A DNA stretch of 64,000 bases from Rhodospirillaceae bacterium. GTDB taxonomy: Bacteria; Pseudomonadota; Alphaproteobacteria; Bin65. This document shows positions 15,832 through 26,706 of the stretch, in pieces (position 1 is the first letter of the stretch; each line of letters opens with the position of its first letter). Under the pieces are notes generated by a model. That model saw only the letters and a program-made list of their open reading frames with translations. It had not been told where the DNA came from and ran no database searches. The DNA lies in contig WTGH01000029.1 of assembly GCA_011523655.1 (NCBI GenBank), positions 1-64,000 on the forward strand, in the 5' to 3' direction. The position numbers and the translations under genes are program-made.

Positions 15832-16810
15832 TGCCGAAACCACAGGCGACGAGTTTCACGACGACCTGGGCGAACGGCGCGGCCTCGATCCCGCCATCAT
15901 CAAGGAGCTGACGCGGCTCGACCCGCTGCGCTCCACCCTGTCGGTGCTGCAGACCTGGCTGGAAATCGCCGGGCTGCTCGCCCTCGCCGTCCTGGTCCCG
16001 GAATGGTGGGTCGTCGCGCCCTGCATGGCGCTGCTGGCGACCCGGGCGCAGGCGCTGTTCGTGCTGTCCCACGAAGCGGTGCATTACCGGCTCTACGAAT
16101 CCCGCTGGCTCAACGACCTGGTCGGCCGGATCTGCGCGACGCCGGTCGGCATCTCGATGTTCGCCTACCGGGTGATCCACCGGCTGCACCACAACCACCT
16201 GTTCGGCGCGCAGGATCCGGACACGCCGATCCACGGCGGCTATCCGCGCGGCCGGGCCTATCTCGCCGGCAAGCTGCTGAAGGATGCCGCCGGGCTCACG
16301 GCCTGGAAGACCTACGCCTATTTCTGGGGCGCGCCATCCGCCGCCCGGCTCGACGGAACGAAGACCGATCCGCTCGGCGACACGTCGCCGAAGCTGCGCC
16401 GCGACGCGCTCAACGACCGCTGGGTCGTGGCGGCCTTCCATCTCGCCCTGCCGGCCGCCGCCCTGATCTTCGGCTTTTTCATCGAATACCTGCTGCTCTG
16501 GGCGATTCCGCTCTGGTTCCTGCTCCAGCCGCTGATGCGCTTCCGCTCGATCCTGGAGCACGGCATGACGACGGAGACCGGCGACGCCTGGCGCGACGCG
16601 CGCACCAATCTGGGCCCCGGCTGGCTGATGTGGCTGCTCTTCCCCCACAACGTCCATTACCACCTGGAGCACCATCTCTACCCGTCGCTGCCGCACTACA
16701 GCCTGCCGAAGGCCCACCGCGCCCTGCGCGACGGCGGGCTGCTGGAGGATGCGGAGGTGCGGCCGGTCGGCTACACCGCGCGGCTCGCCTGGGGAACGCC
16801 GGGCGGGTAA
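15809..16810 (+). CDS. Membrane fatty acid desaturase family protein
   Basis: 333 aa. Three histidine boxes of the membrane di-iron desaturase/hydroxylase family are present: HEAVH (near 90), HRLHHNH (near 123) and HYHLEHHLYP (near 280), with hydrophobic segments between them. Located in the inner membrane; it would introduce a double bond or hydroxyl into a lipid-bound acyl or other hydrophobic chain using O2. The exact reaction cannot be told. Its first eight codons lie in direct repeat copy B. Confidence 0.88.
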   Translation: MTALPPRPAETTGDEFHDDLGERRGLDPAIIKELTRLDPLRSTLSVLQTWLEIAGLLALAVLVPEWWVVAPCMALLATRAQALFVLSHEAVHYRLYESRWLNDLVGRICATPVGISMFAYRVIHRLHHNHLFGAQDPDTPIHGGYPRGRAYLAGKLLKDAAGLTAWKTYAYFWGAPSAARLDGTKTDPLGDTSPKLRRDALNDRWVVAAFHLALPAAALIFGFFIEYLLLWAIPLWFLLQPLMRFRSILEHGMTTETGDAWRDARTNLGPGWLMWLLFPHNVHYHLEHHLYPSLPHYSLPKAHRALRDGGLLEDAEVRPVGYTARLAWGTPGG

Positions 16811-16823
16811 ACGGGGGTGGCCG

Positions 16824-17004
16824 CCCCTCGATACGGCCCTTCGACAAGCTCAGGACAGGCTGCTGACGCGCCTACTCGGGATAAGGGCCCCTCGATACGG
16901 CGCGCAGGCGCGCCTACTCGGGATGAGGGCTTTTGATGAGTTTACTTCCTTCACCCTCACCCTGAGTAGCCCCGGCCCCCCGGCCGGGGCGTATCGAAGG
17001 GCGC
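16824..17004. repeat. Dispersed mosaic palindromic repeat, copy 2
   Basis: Fills the gap between the desaturase and ssb genes. Contains CCTCGATACGG, CTTCGACAAGCTCAGGACAG, two GCGCCTACTCGGGAT modules, and the mirror arm CTGAGTAGCCCCGGCC/GGCCGGGGCGTATCGAAGG. It is the same module set as copies 1, 3 and 4 in a different order and orientation. Confidence 0.8.
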
Positions 17005-17033
17005 GTCCCGGGTCCGTACAGCCGCAACCGGAA

Positions 17034-17552
17034 TCAGAACGGAATTTCGTCGTCGAAATCGGCGCCGGACGATGGGGGGCCGCCGCCCTGCTGCCGGTCG
17101 CCGTAGCCGCCGCTGTCCCGCTGGCCGCCCCCGCCGCCCGAGTCGTAAGAGCCGCCCCGGTCGCCCCGGTCATAGGAGTCGCTCATGCCGCCGCCGTCGC
17201 GCCGGCTGTCCAGCATCGTCATTTCGCCGCGATAGGGGCGGATCACGACCTCGGTCGTATAGCGCTCCTGGCCGGTCTGTTTATCCTCCCATTTGCTGGT
17301 CTGGAGTTGGCCCTCGATATAGACCTTCGAGCCCTTGCGCAGATATTGCTCGGCGACTTCCGCGGTGCGCCCGAAAATGACGACGCGGTGCCACTCGGTG
17401 CGCTCCCGCATCTCGCCGGAGTTGCGGTCCTTCCAGCGTTCGGAGGTCGCGACGGAGAAGTTCGCGACCTTGTCGCCGCTCTGCATCGTGCGGACTTCGG
17501 GATCGCGGCCCAGGTTGCCGACCAGGATGACCTTGTTGACGCTGCCTGCCAT
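17034..17552 (-). CDS. ssb: Single-stranded DNA-binding protein
   Basis: 172 aa. The OB-fold begins [20 protein letters not shown] and includes [21 protein letters not shown]. The C-terminal tail is Gly/Ser/Asp/Arg-rich and ends DFDDEIPF, the acidic tip that recruits repair proteins. ATG 17552 is chosen by homology; the frame open from 17639 adds unrelated residues. An SOS box lies 4 bp upstream of the start codon, so expression probably rises after DNA damage. Confidence 0.96.
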   Translation of the reverse strand: MAGSVNKVILVGNLGRDPEVRTMQSGDKVANFSVATSERWKDRNSGEMRERTEWHRVVIFGRTAEVAEQYLRKGSKVYIEGQLQTSKWEDKQTGQERYTTEVVIRPYRGEMTMLDSRRDGGGMSDSYDRGDRGGSYDSGGGGGQRDSGGYGDRQQGGGPPSSGADFDDEIPF

Positions 17553-17555
17553 GAT

Positions 17556-17570
17556 GTTCCCCGTATGTTC
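17556..17570. promoter_or_regulatory. LexA (SOS) box of alphaproteobacterial type in front of ssb
   Basis: GTTC-CCCGTAT-GTTC exactly fits the GTTC-N7-GTTC direct-repeat consensus of alphaproteobacterial LexA. On the minus strand it reads GAAC-N7-GAAC and lies between 4 and 18 bp before the ssb ATG, overlapping the GGGGAA ribosome-binding site. LexA bound here would block ssb transcription. Confidence 0.7.
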
Positions 17571-17689
17571 GGTTGGCGACTCTTGTTTAATTCGCCTAGC
17601 CCGCGTCGGCAAGCCGTTTATAACCTGCCCGAAAATCAAATCGAATGGAAAAGGCCCTAATTCGAAGGCCCGAACCGGAAAGATTCGCC

Positions 17690-18166
17690 ATGCTTCTCGA
17701 AGGCTCCTGCCATTGCCGCGCCGTGACGTTCAGCGTCGAGAGCCGCACGCCCTACCCGTTCAACTATTGCTACTGCTCGATCTGCCGCAAGACGACCGGC
17801 GGCGGCGGATACGCCGTCAACATCATGGGCGACACGCCGACCCTGCGCATCGAGGGCGGCGAGCACCTCGCGGTCTACCAGGCGACGATCGACGGCCGGA
17901 CGAGCACGGCGATGCGGCATTTCTGCAAGCGCTGCGGCAGCCATCTCTGGCTGTGGGATCCGCGCTGGCCGGAGCTGGTCCATCCGCTGGCCTCGGCCAT
18001 CGATACCGAACTCCCGGCGGCGCCGGAGCGCGTCCACCTCATGCTCGGCGCCAAACCCGGCTGGTGCCCGGTCCCGGAGGAGTCGCTGCAGGAACGCCAT
18101 TTCGAGGCGTATCCCGAGGAAGCCATCGAGGACTGGCACCGGAAGCGGGGGTTGCTGGCGGAATAG
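17690..18166 (+). CDS. GFA (glutathione-dependent formaldehyde-activating-like) family protein
   Basis: 158 aa, from ATG 17690 ([14 protein letters not shown]). The zinc-binding cysteines are arranged as in the GFA/CENP-V family: CHC near residue 7, [12 protein letters not shown] near 28 and [12 protein letters not shown] near 80. These small zinc proteins are mostly uncharacterised; true glutathione-formaldehyde activity has been questioned. It is divergent from ssb. A 20-bp-spaced relationship to the following inverted repeat (18172) suggests an independent transcription unit. Confidence 0.85.
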   Translation: MLLEGSCHCRAVTFSVESRTPYPFNYCYCSICRKTTGGGGYAVNIMGDTPTLRIEGGEHLAVYQATIDGRTSTAMRHFCKRCGSHLWLWDPRWPELVHPLASAIDTELPAAPERVHLMLGAKPGWCPVPEESLQERHFEAYPEEAIEDWHRKRGLLAE

Positions 18167-18171
18167 GCGGC

Positions 18172-18188
18172 CTTTCCCCTGGGGAAAG
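18172..18188. repeat. 17-bp inverted repeat after the GFA gene
   Basis: CTTTCCCC-T-GGGGAAAG is a perfect dyad starting 5 bp after the GFA stop. The loop is too tight for a full 8-bp stem and no U-run follows, so an operator or a weak terminator is equally possible. Confidence 0.4.
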
Positions 18189-18291
18189 TCCGGAGGTGTG
18201 ACGGTCTGCCCCTGCACCGTTTTCCGTGATGTCGTATCCGTAGCGGCAAGAACTCCGCCCTCCATGTGCGCGTCAATTCAAGGAGCTTCGA

Positions 18292-19797
18292 ATGCATCCC
18301 GCGGTTCAGGCCAGACTCGACAGAACACTGGGCCAGGCCGCTCAGCGCCACAGGGCGCCCGTGGTACGCGGCTTCGGCGCCTTTCTCTGGGACAAGCGCT
18401 GGTTCTTCATCGCGCTCGCGGTCGGCGCCGTGATGATGAGCTTTTCGCCGCCGGAAGGGCTGGACCAGCGCGGCCTCATCCTGATTGCGATGTCCGTCGT
18501 CGCGATCATCCTGTTCGTCACAGAGCCGGTGCCGCTGCCCACGGTCGCCCTGATGATCATTCTCGGTCAGGTCGTGCTGCTCGGCATCGATTCGACCTCC
18601 GTGGCCGAAAGCCTGATGAGCGATTCCGTCCTGTTCATCATGGGGTCGCTGATGCTTGCGGTCGCGGTCGTCAAGCAGAAGCTGGACAAGCGGATCGCCT
18701 ACTGGATCGTCCGCATGACCGGCACCGGCACGATCAACGTCTGCGTCGGCATTTCGGTCGTTTCGGGAATTCTCGCCTCTTTCATCGGCGAACACACCGT
18801 GGCCGCGATGATGCTGCCCGTCGCCATCACGCTCATAACGCTGACATCGGAAGATTCGCGCAAAGTGCGCGGCCTTGCCGCGGTGCTGCTGTTTTCGATT
18901 TCCTACGGCTGCTCGATCGCCGGCATCGGGACGCCGTCCGGCGGCGCCCGCAACGCGATCATGATCGGCTACTGGAAGGAATTCTTCTACGATCCGACAA
19001 ATCCGGAAACGGCCAAGTTCGTCGTCGATTACCTGACCTGGATGCTTTACGCCTATCCGATATTCCTGATCCAGCTTCCCTTCGTCACGCTGATCCTGTT
19101 TTACACCTTCAAGCCGGAGCACCGGAACATCTCCCGGGCCGTCGTCAGGCTGCGGGAGCAGATCAGGGCCCAGGGGCCGATGAAATCGGCCGACTGGGTC
19201 TCCATCGCGGCCTTTGCGGTCGTCCTGTCCGGCTGGCTGACTTTCTCCGATACGCTCGGGCTCGGCACCGTCGCGATATTCGGCGCAGTCGCCTTTCTGG
19301 TCATCGGGCTGGTGCGCTGGGAGGATTTGAACTCCGGCGTCAACTGGGGCGTCGTGCTCCTTTACGCAGCCGCCATTTCGCTCGGCGTCCAGATGAAGGA
19401 CAGCGGCGCGGCGCTCTGGGTCGCCAACAACTTCCTCGACCTGCTGTCCCCCCTCGGCATCGAAGGCGGCATACCGCTCTGGACGGCGGTATCGGCCCTG
19501 ACGACCGGCGTGACCAACCTCATGTCCAACGGCGCCGCCGTCGCGGTCATCGGCCCCATTACCCTGAAGATGGCGGCGGCTTCCGGCGAGAGTCCGCTCC
19601 TCATCGGATTCATCACCGCGATTTCCTCCGCCTTCGCCTATCTCACGGTCATCGGAACGCCGGCCTGCACCATCGTCTACGCATCCGGCTATCTGAAGAC
19701 CACGGATTTTCTCCGCGTCGGATACCGCATGGTCATCGTGTCGACGGTTCTGCTGATTATCTCGGCTTCCCTTTTCTGGCCCCTGATCGGGTTGTAG
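18292..19797 (+). CDS. DASS/SLC13-family anion transporter
   Basis: 501 aa with about 11-12 membrane segments. GTPSGGARNAIMIG and TTGVTNLMSNGAAVAVIGPI match the two substrate-binding hairpin regions of SLC13 carriers, with SNG in place of the usual SNT. Substrates of the family are di- and tricarboxylates or sulfate with Na+ or H+. AAGGAG (18280-18285) is a good ribosome-binding site. The stress-protein gene begins 1 bp after the stop, so the two are certainly co-expressed. Confidence 0.85.
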   Translation: MHPAVQARLDRTLGQAAQRHRAPVVRGFGAFLWDKRWFFIALAVGAVMMSFSPPEGLDQRGLILIAMSVVAIILFVTEPVPLPTVALMIILGQVVLLGIDSTSVAESLMSDSVLFIMGSLMLAVAVVKQKLDKRIAYWIVRMTGTGTINVCVGISVVSGILASFIGEHTVAAMMLPVAITLITLTSEDSRKVRGLAAVLLFSISYGCSIAGIGTPSGGARNAIMIGYWKEFFYDPTNPETAKFVVDYLTWMLYAYPIFLIQLPFVTLILFYTFKPEHRNISRAVVRLREQIRAQGPMKSADWVSIAAFAVVLSGWLTFSDTLGLGTVAIFGAVAFLVIGLVRWEDLNSGVNWGVVLLYAAAISLGVQMKDSGAALWVANNFLDLLSPLGIEGGIPLWTAVSALTTGVTNLMSNGAAVAVIGPITLKMAAASGESPLLIGFITAISSAFAYLTVIGTPACTIVYASGYLKTTDFLRVGYRMVIVSTVLLIISASLFWPLIGL

Positions 19798-19798
19798 G

Positions 19799-20821
19799 AT
19801 GGCGGGCGAAGCATCGCGGAAGACTCCGGAAACCGGGGAGCCGGCACTGCGCGATTCAGAAAGCCCGACCGACGTTCCCGAGGCCGCCGGCCCGCCGCGG
19901 TTCAGTATTCTCGTCTGCATCGACGGGACCGACGCCTCCTACCGGGCGCTGCGCCATGCCGTGCGCATCGGCTCGGGAACCGATGCCGACCTGACGCTGC
20001 TCTACGTCCGGCCCATCGACCGGGACCTGCAGACCGGCGGCATGCAAATCTCGGTCGTGCGCGAGAACCTTCTCGACTGGGGCCTCGAATTGCCGGGCAC
20101 CACGGCCCTGCGCCGCGGCCGCGAAATGCTCGTCGAACTTGGATGGCTGGGCCGGGACTGGCAGGCCGAGTTTGCCCATGTCGACGTGCAGGGCGATCCG
20201 CTCGGCGACAACGCGATCATCTATTCCAGCCCGAAAGGCCGTTCGGTCGTGCTGCGGCTGCTGATCGCCCCGTCCGTCCCGTCCGGAATACTCGACGAGG
20301 CGAAGCTCGGCGAGTTCGACCTGCTGATCGTCGGCATGCCGGAAGGAGAAAAAGGCTCCGGACCGGGTTTCGTTTCGCGCAAGATTGCAAGACGGGTCGC
20401 CCGGGAGCATACCGGCGCCGTTCTCGTCACGCGGGCGCGGGAGGAAAACGACGGCCATCTCGTCTGCATCGCCAATTACGAGGGCTCCATCGTTGCGGCG
20501 CAAAAGCATGCGGATATTGCAGGCCGCTGCGCCGCCCCGCTCTTCCTGCTGTCGGTCGCGCGGGCGGCGGATATTCTTGCGGTATCGACGAAGACCGTCG
20601 CGACCGCCAAGGAGCGGATCGAAAAGGCGGGGACCCCGGTATCCGGCACGACGGCGCTGGTCGGAGATCCCGTGAACCTGATCGTGGAGCAGGGCCGGCC
20701 GCACTCCGTCATCGTCGTATCGCGGTTCCAGAAACGGACCGGCTGGCGCCAGATCTTTTCCAACAGCATCGCGTTCAAGGTGCTCAAACGCGCCGAAAAC
20801 TCGGTCATGATCACCCGGTAA
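19799..20821 (+). CDS. Two-domain universal stress protein (UspA family)
   Basis: 340 aa. FSILVCIDGTDASYRALRHA (about 35-54) begins the first UspA domain. The second half (about 215-340) is a less obvious copy ending VIVVSRFQKRTGWRQIF and SNSIAFKVLKRAENSVMITR, the usual Usp C-terminal strand. The first 30 residues are a polar extension. Only 1 bp separates it from the transporter gene; USPs coupled to transporters often sense or modulate transport, but that is inference. Confidence 0.82.
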   Translation: MAGEASRKTPETGEPALRDSESPTDVPEAAGPPRFSILVCIDGTDASYRALRHAVRIGSGTDADLTLLYVRPIDRDLQTGGMQISVVRENLLDWGLELPGTTALRRGREMLVELGWLGRDWQAEFAHVDVQGDPLGDNAIIYSSPKGRSVVLRLLIAPSVPSGILDEAKLGEFDLLIVGMPEGEKGSGPGFVSRKIARRVAREHTGAVLVTRAREENDGHLVCIANYEGSIVAAQKHADIAGRCAAPLFLLSVARAADILAVSTKTVATAKERIEKAGTPVSGTTALVGDPVNLIVEQGRPHSVIVVSRFQKRTGWRQIFSNSIAFKVLKRAENSVMITR

Positions 20822-20856
20822 GGCCCGGCGGAGCCTGACGGCGGTACGATCCTTCC

Positions 20857-21756
20857 GTGACGGAACCGAGCCGCAATGACGATCAGTTTCGAGCACTCCC
20901 GGACGTCACCGGAGACCGGCCGATGACGCGACGCAGCGGGCAGCCCGAAGCGGAGCAGTTCGACCTCTTCACCGGCGGCGGGACGGTAGCGCCGGCCGCC
21001 GCACCGGCCGACGCGCCCCTTTGTCCGGAGACGCTTTCGGACGAGGACGTTCTCGGCCGGATTCCGAATGCGCGTATTGCAGATGTGCGGGTGCTTTGCC
21101 GTCTCGCCGTCGAGCGCGGACTCGGCGATCGCGCCGTACCGGCCCTCGAAGCCCTGTGGCGGCGTTTCAAGGGATTCGGGCAAGACAGACCTCTTCCCGA
21201 GCAGACTGCGGTCATCGAAACGCTTGCCAGGCTCGAAACGGCGGGTGCAAGACAACTGCTCGCAGAGATTGTGACCGGGCGCGATCTTCCGCCGCCCCTG
21301 CTGCCGGCGGCCCTGTCCGCCGCTTTGTCGGCGTCGCTGAGGCTGCCGGTACACGTCCTTCGGCCGCTGTTGGCCGACGCGGACCCGCGGGTCAGGGAAC
21401 TGGCCGCGCGACTGTCCGGGTTCGGGCAGCCCGATATCGGCGCGCTCGCCGCCTGTCTCGGCGATACGCAACCGGCGGTGCAGCGGGCCGCGGCCATCGT
21501 CCTCGGACAGTTCGGCCATGCCGCGGCGAAGGCGACATTGCTGAACGAACTCCAGCGGGCGCCGACCGGCGACATCGTCGAGGCGCTGTCCGCCATCGCC
21601 GACGACGACATCATCGTGCATCTGGGCCGCTGCGCCGATGCGCACCCGGCGCTGGCCGGCCGGATCGCGGCGGAGCTGGAAGGGATGGAGACGACCCGAT
21701 CCCTCAAGGTCGCCCGGCGCATTCGCGATGACCTGGCGGGTTCGGGGGTGTCCTGA
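20857..21756 (+). CDS. HEAT-repeat protein of unknown function
   Basis: 299 aa from GTG 20857; ATG 20923 (MTRRSGQPEAEQFDLF) is an equally plausible start. After a Pro/Ala-rich linker, helical repeats run from about residue 70 to the end, with HEAT-type patterns such as DPRVRELAARLSGFG and QPAVQRAAAIVLGQFG. Such scaffolds bind proteins or act with modifying enzymes. No partner is obvious between the stress protein and uvrA. Confidence 0.65.
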   Translation: MTEPSRNDDQFRALPDVTGDRPMTRRSGQPEAEQFDLFTGGGTVAPAAAPADAPLCPETLSDEDVLGRIPNARIADVRVLCRLAVERGLGDRAVPALEALWRRFKGFGQDRPLPEQTAVIETLARLETAGARQLLAEIVTGRDLPPPLLPAALSAALSASLRLPVHVLRPLLADADPRVRELAARLSGFGQPDIGALAACLGDTQPAVQRAAAIVLGQFGHAAAKATLLNELQRAPTGDIVEALSAIADDDIIVHLGRCADAHPALAGRIAAELEGMETTRSLKVARRIRDDLAGSGVS

Positions 21757-21917
21757 CCCGGCTTCCGGGCTCCGGGACCGGCGCACCGGACCTGACGCCT
21801 TCCAAGAACCATCCGTCATATCGACCGGAACGATCCGCAGGATCGTGGACCGGAGATATCTTTCCCGCGCGGTGCAGGGTCCGGGGCGCCGTGGCTGAAA
21901 GATTTCTCCACTCCCTT

Positions 21918-22004
21918 CGGTCGGTCGAAATGACGGCGAGGGGAAACGGTCGGTCGAAATGACGGGGAGGGGAAGCGGTCGGTCGAAAAGACGGGAAGGG
22001 AAGA
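21918..22004. repeat. Three tandem copies of a 29-bp unit
   Basis: Units beginning CGGTCGGTCGAAATGACG start at 21918, 21947 and 21976, with a few differences in the third. They lie in the 375-bp gap between the HEAT-repeat gene and uvrA, which also contains GCAGGATCGTGGACC and other modules seen in the 30.1-30.4 kb gap. I see no gene in this gap. Confidence 0.8.
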
Positions 22005-22131
22005 GGACCGGCCCGAAACCGGAATACGGCCGGATACACCCCCCAATTCCGAGTCGCTTTCCCGGCCTTCCCGCTCCATATTGGCGGCACGCGGACGGGC
22101 CGACGGCCGAGTTGAAATTCCCTCCCAGAAC

Positions 22132-25056
<2,925 letters not shown>

Positions 25057-25061
25057 GGCCG

Positions 25062-25216
25062 CCCCTTCGACAGGCTCAGGGCAGGCCCTTCGATACGCCG
25101 CCTGCGGCGGCTACTCAGGGTAAGGGAGAAGGGGGTAAACCTCCACCATTCCCCTCATCCCGAGTAGGCGCGCCAGCAGCCTGTCCTGAGCTTGTCGAAG
25201 GGCCGTATCGAGGGGC
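25062..25216. repeat. Dispersed mosaic palindromic repeat, copy 3
   Basis: Lies between uvrA and brnA. CTTCGACAGGCTCAGGGCAGG, CTTCGATACGCCGCC, GGCGGCTACTCAGGGTAAGG, then CCCGAGTAGGCGCGCC, CTGTCCTGAGCTTGTCGAAG and GTATCGAGGGG. The same modules as copies 1, 2 and 4. Confidence 0.8.
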
Positions 25217-25299
25217 GCCCCCCTGCACCAGCTCGATCGGGCCGCGGCGGTCCGGCCGCCTCCGGATCGTCGGGGTGCCGCGCCGCTTTCCGGGCGACG

Positions 25300-25566
25300 C
25301 TATCGTCCGTCCGACCCCCGCTGCGCCTTCACATAGCTTTCGAGCACGCGATTGATCCGCGTCTGGTAGCCCCGGCCCGGCGCCCGGAAATGGTCGAGCA
25401 CCGAACGCTTGACCCGGAGCGTGATCCGCTCCGTACGGTCGGGCCGGACCAGTTCGGCCTCGCGCCAGAACGCGGCGTCCAGTTCCGGAATGTCGCTGAA
25501 GTCGATCTCCCGGTCGTCCACGGATGCGATCTCATCCGGCGTCAGGGGCCGCTTGTATCTGCTCAT
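25300..25566 (-). CDS. brnA: BrnA family antitoxin
   Basis: 88 aa. DFSDIPELDAAFWREAELVR then ITLRVKRSVLDHFRAPGRGYQTRINRVL is the BrnA pattern: a linker followed by a ribbon-helix-helix DNA-binding domain at the C-terminus. It overlaps the brnT gene by 35 bp. BrnA neutralises BrnT and represses the operon with it. Confidence 0.9.
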   Translation of the reverse strand: MSRYKRPLTPDEIASVDDREIDFSDIPELDAAFWREAELVRPDRTERITLRVKRSVLDHFRAPGRGYQTRINRVLESYVKAQRGSDGR

Positions 25567-25822
25567 GCCAGATCTGCCTCTCCTTGCGGGACGCCGGCCG
25601 CGCCGAAATCAGCCGCATGCGCCGGCCGCGTTCGGTATGGACGACCACGATCACGGCGGCCTCCACCCGGCCGATGCTGACATGGCGCGCCTCGCCATAG
25701 TCCCGGCGCCGGTCGGGCCGCGTGAACACCGGACCGCCGAAAATCCGCTGTGCGGTTTCGAAGTCGATCCCGTGCTTGGCAAAGTTGGCCCGGCTCTTGG
25801 CCTCGTCCCATTCGAACTCCAT
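25532..25822 (-). CDS. brnT: BrnT family ribonuclease toxin
   Basis: 96 aa, RelE-like fold. FEWDEAKSRANFAKHGIDFE is the diagnostic BrnT N-terminus; RHVSIGRVEAAVIVVVHTER and RLISARPASRKERQIW complete the family pattern. The toxin gene comes first in the operon, as usual for brnTA. The ATG is at 25822, about a dozen bases after the -10 box. Confidence 0.92.
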   Translation of the reverse strand: MEFEWDEAKSRANFAKHGIDFETAQRIFGGPVFTRPDRRRDYGEARHVSIGRVEAAVIVVVHTERGRRMRLISARPASRKERQIWHEQIQAAPDAG

Positions 25823-25833
25823 CGGGTCATGTA

Positions 25834-25862
25834 TGTATAGATTGTCGTGACAAAAATCGCAA
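25834..25862 (-). promoter_or_regulatory. brnTA promoter with internal palindrome
   Basis: Read on the minus strand: -35 TTGCGA (25862-25857), 17-bp spacer, -10 TATACA (25839-25834). The spacer contains TTGTC-GT-GACAA (25842-25853), a perfect dyad and a natural place for BrnA to repress. Transcription would start only a few bases before the brnT ATG, so the mRNA may be nearly leaderless. Confidence 0.65.
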
Positions 25863-25896
25863 GGAAGTGCCGCAACCCGATCAAAATTCTATCGCC

Positions 25897-26682
25897 CTAC
25901 ACCAGCTCGATCGGCCCCCTTGGGGCGTTGGCGGCGCGGAGGATGGAGTACCAGGTCGAGGTGAGCATTTCGGTGCCGGAGACGCCGACCGCGGGCTGGC
26001 GCTTTTCGGTGCGCAGCAGGCCGCCGGACGCGTCCCAGGCCTCGACCTCGGCGACCGCGACGTCCAGCGCCGGATCGGCGATCAGCCGCGCTTCGCAGGC
26101 GTCAAGCCCGGTCGAGACCAGGGCGCAGGTCACCATGGTGTTGACGTTGCGCGGATAGAGTTTCGCGACGCCGCGCACCGGGCCTTCGTAGATCACGGTC
26201 TCGCCGTCGATGCTTGCCGAATCGAAGCCGCTCTCGGAGAAATCGAGATTGTCCGGATGCTTGCGGAAGGTGATGCGCACCCGCCGCCACCGGCCGCGCC
26301 GCATCAGGAGGTCGTCGCCGCCCGATAGCGCGCCGGCCGGCACGAGCAGCCTGGTCCCGTGCGCCGCCGCCGCGGCCTCCAGCCGTTCGCGTACGGCATC
26401 GTCGGCCAGCGCCGTTACCGACAGGGGCATGTAGTCGGCGCATTTGAGGAAAGCTTCGCCGTAGCGCGCCGAAATCGACGGATGGGCGCATTCGACGATC
26501 AGGCCGGGATCGCGGGTTCCGGCCTGCTCCAGATCGTCCAGCCGCAGGGCCGGATCGAGGTCCGCGAGCGCCGCCGCGCTGCGGTTATGGACGAACGCGG
26601 TCTCGAAGCGGCCGCCGCTCTCCGCAATCCGTTCGGCGATGAAGCGGCCGATATAGCCGTAGCCGACGATCCCGATGCGCAT
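25897..26682 (-). CDS. Aspartate-dehydrogenase-like protein (NadX family)
   Basis: 261 aa. Rossmann GIVGYGYIGRFIAERI at the N-terminus; VPAGALSGGDDLL and LYPRNVNTMVTCALVSTGLD follow the aspartate dehydrogenase domain pattern. Known members oxidise L-aspartate to iminoaspartate with NAD(P), feeding NAD synthesis. The context here is catabolic (P450, ferredoxin, enolase-superfamily protein), so a different amino-acid-like substrate is possible. It is 24 bp downstream of the P450 gene and probably in the same operon. Confidence 0.8.
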   Translation of the reverse strand: MRIGIVGYGYIGRFIAERIAESGGRFETAFVHNRSAAALADLDPALRLDDLEQAGTRDPGLIVECAHPSISARYGEAFLKCADYMPLSVTALADDAVRERLEAAAAAHGTRLLVPAGALSGGDDLLMRRGRWRRVRITFRKHPDNLDFSESGFDSASIDGETVIYEGPVRGVAKLYPRNVNTMVTCALVSTGLDACEARLIADPALDVAVAEVEAWDASGGLLRTEKRQPAVGVSGTEMLTSTWYSILRAANAPRGPIELV

Positions 26683-26706
26683 GGCGGCGGTCCGGCTCGC
26701 CGCGCC

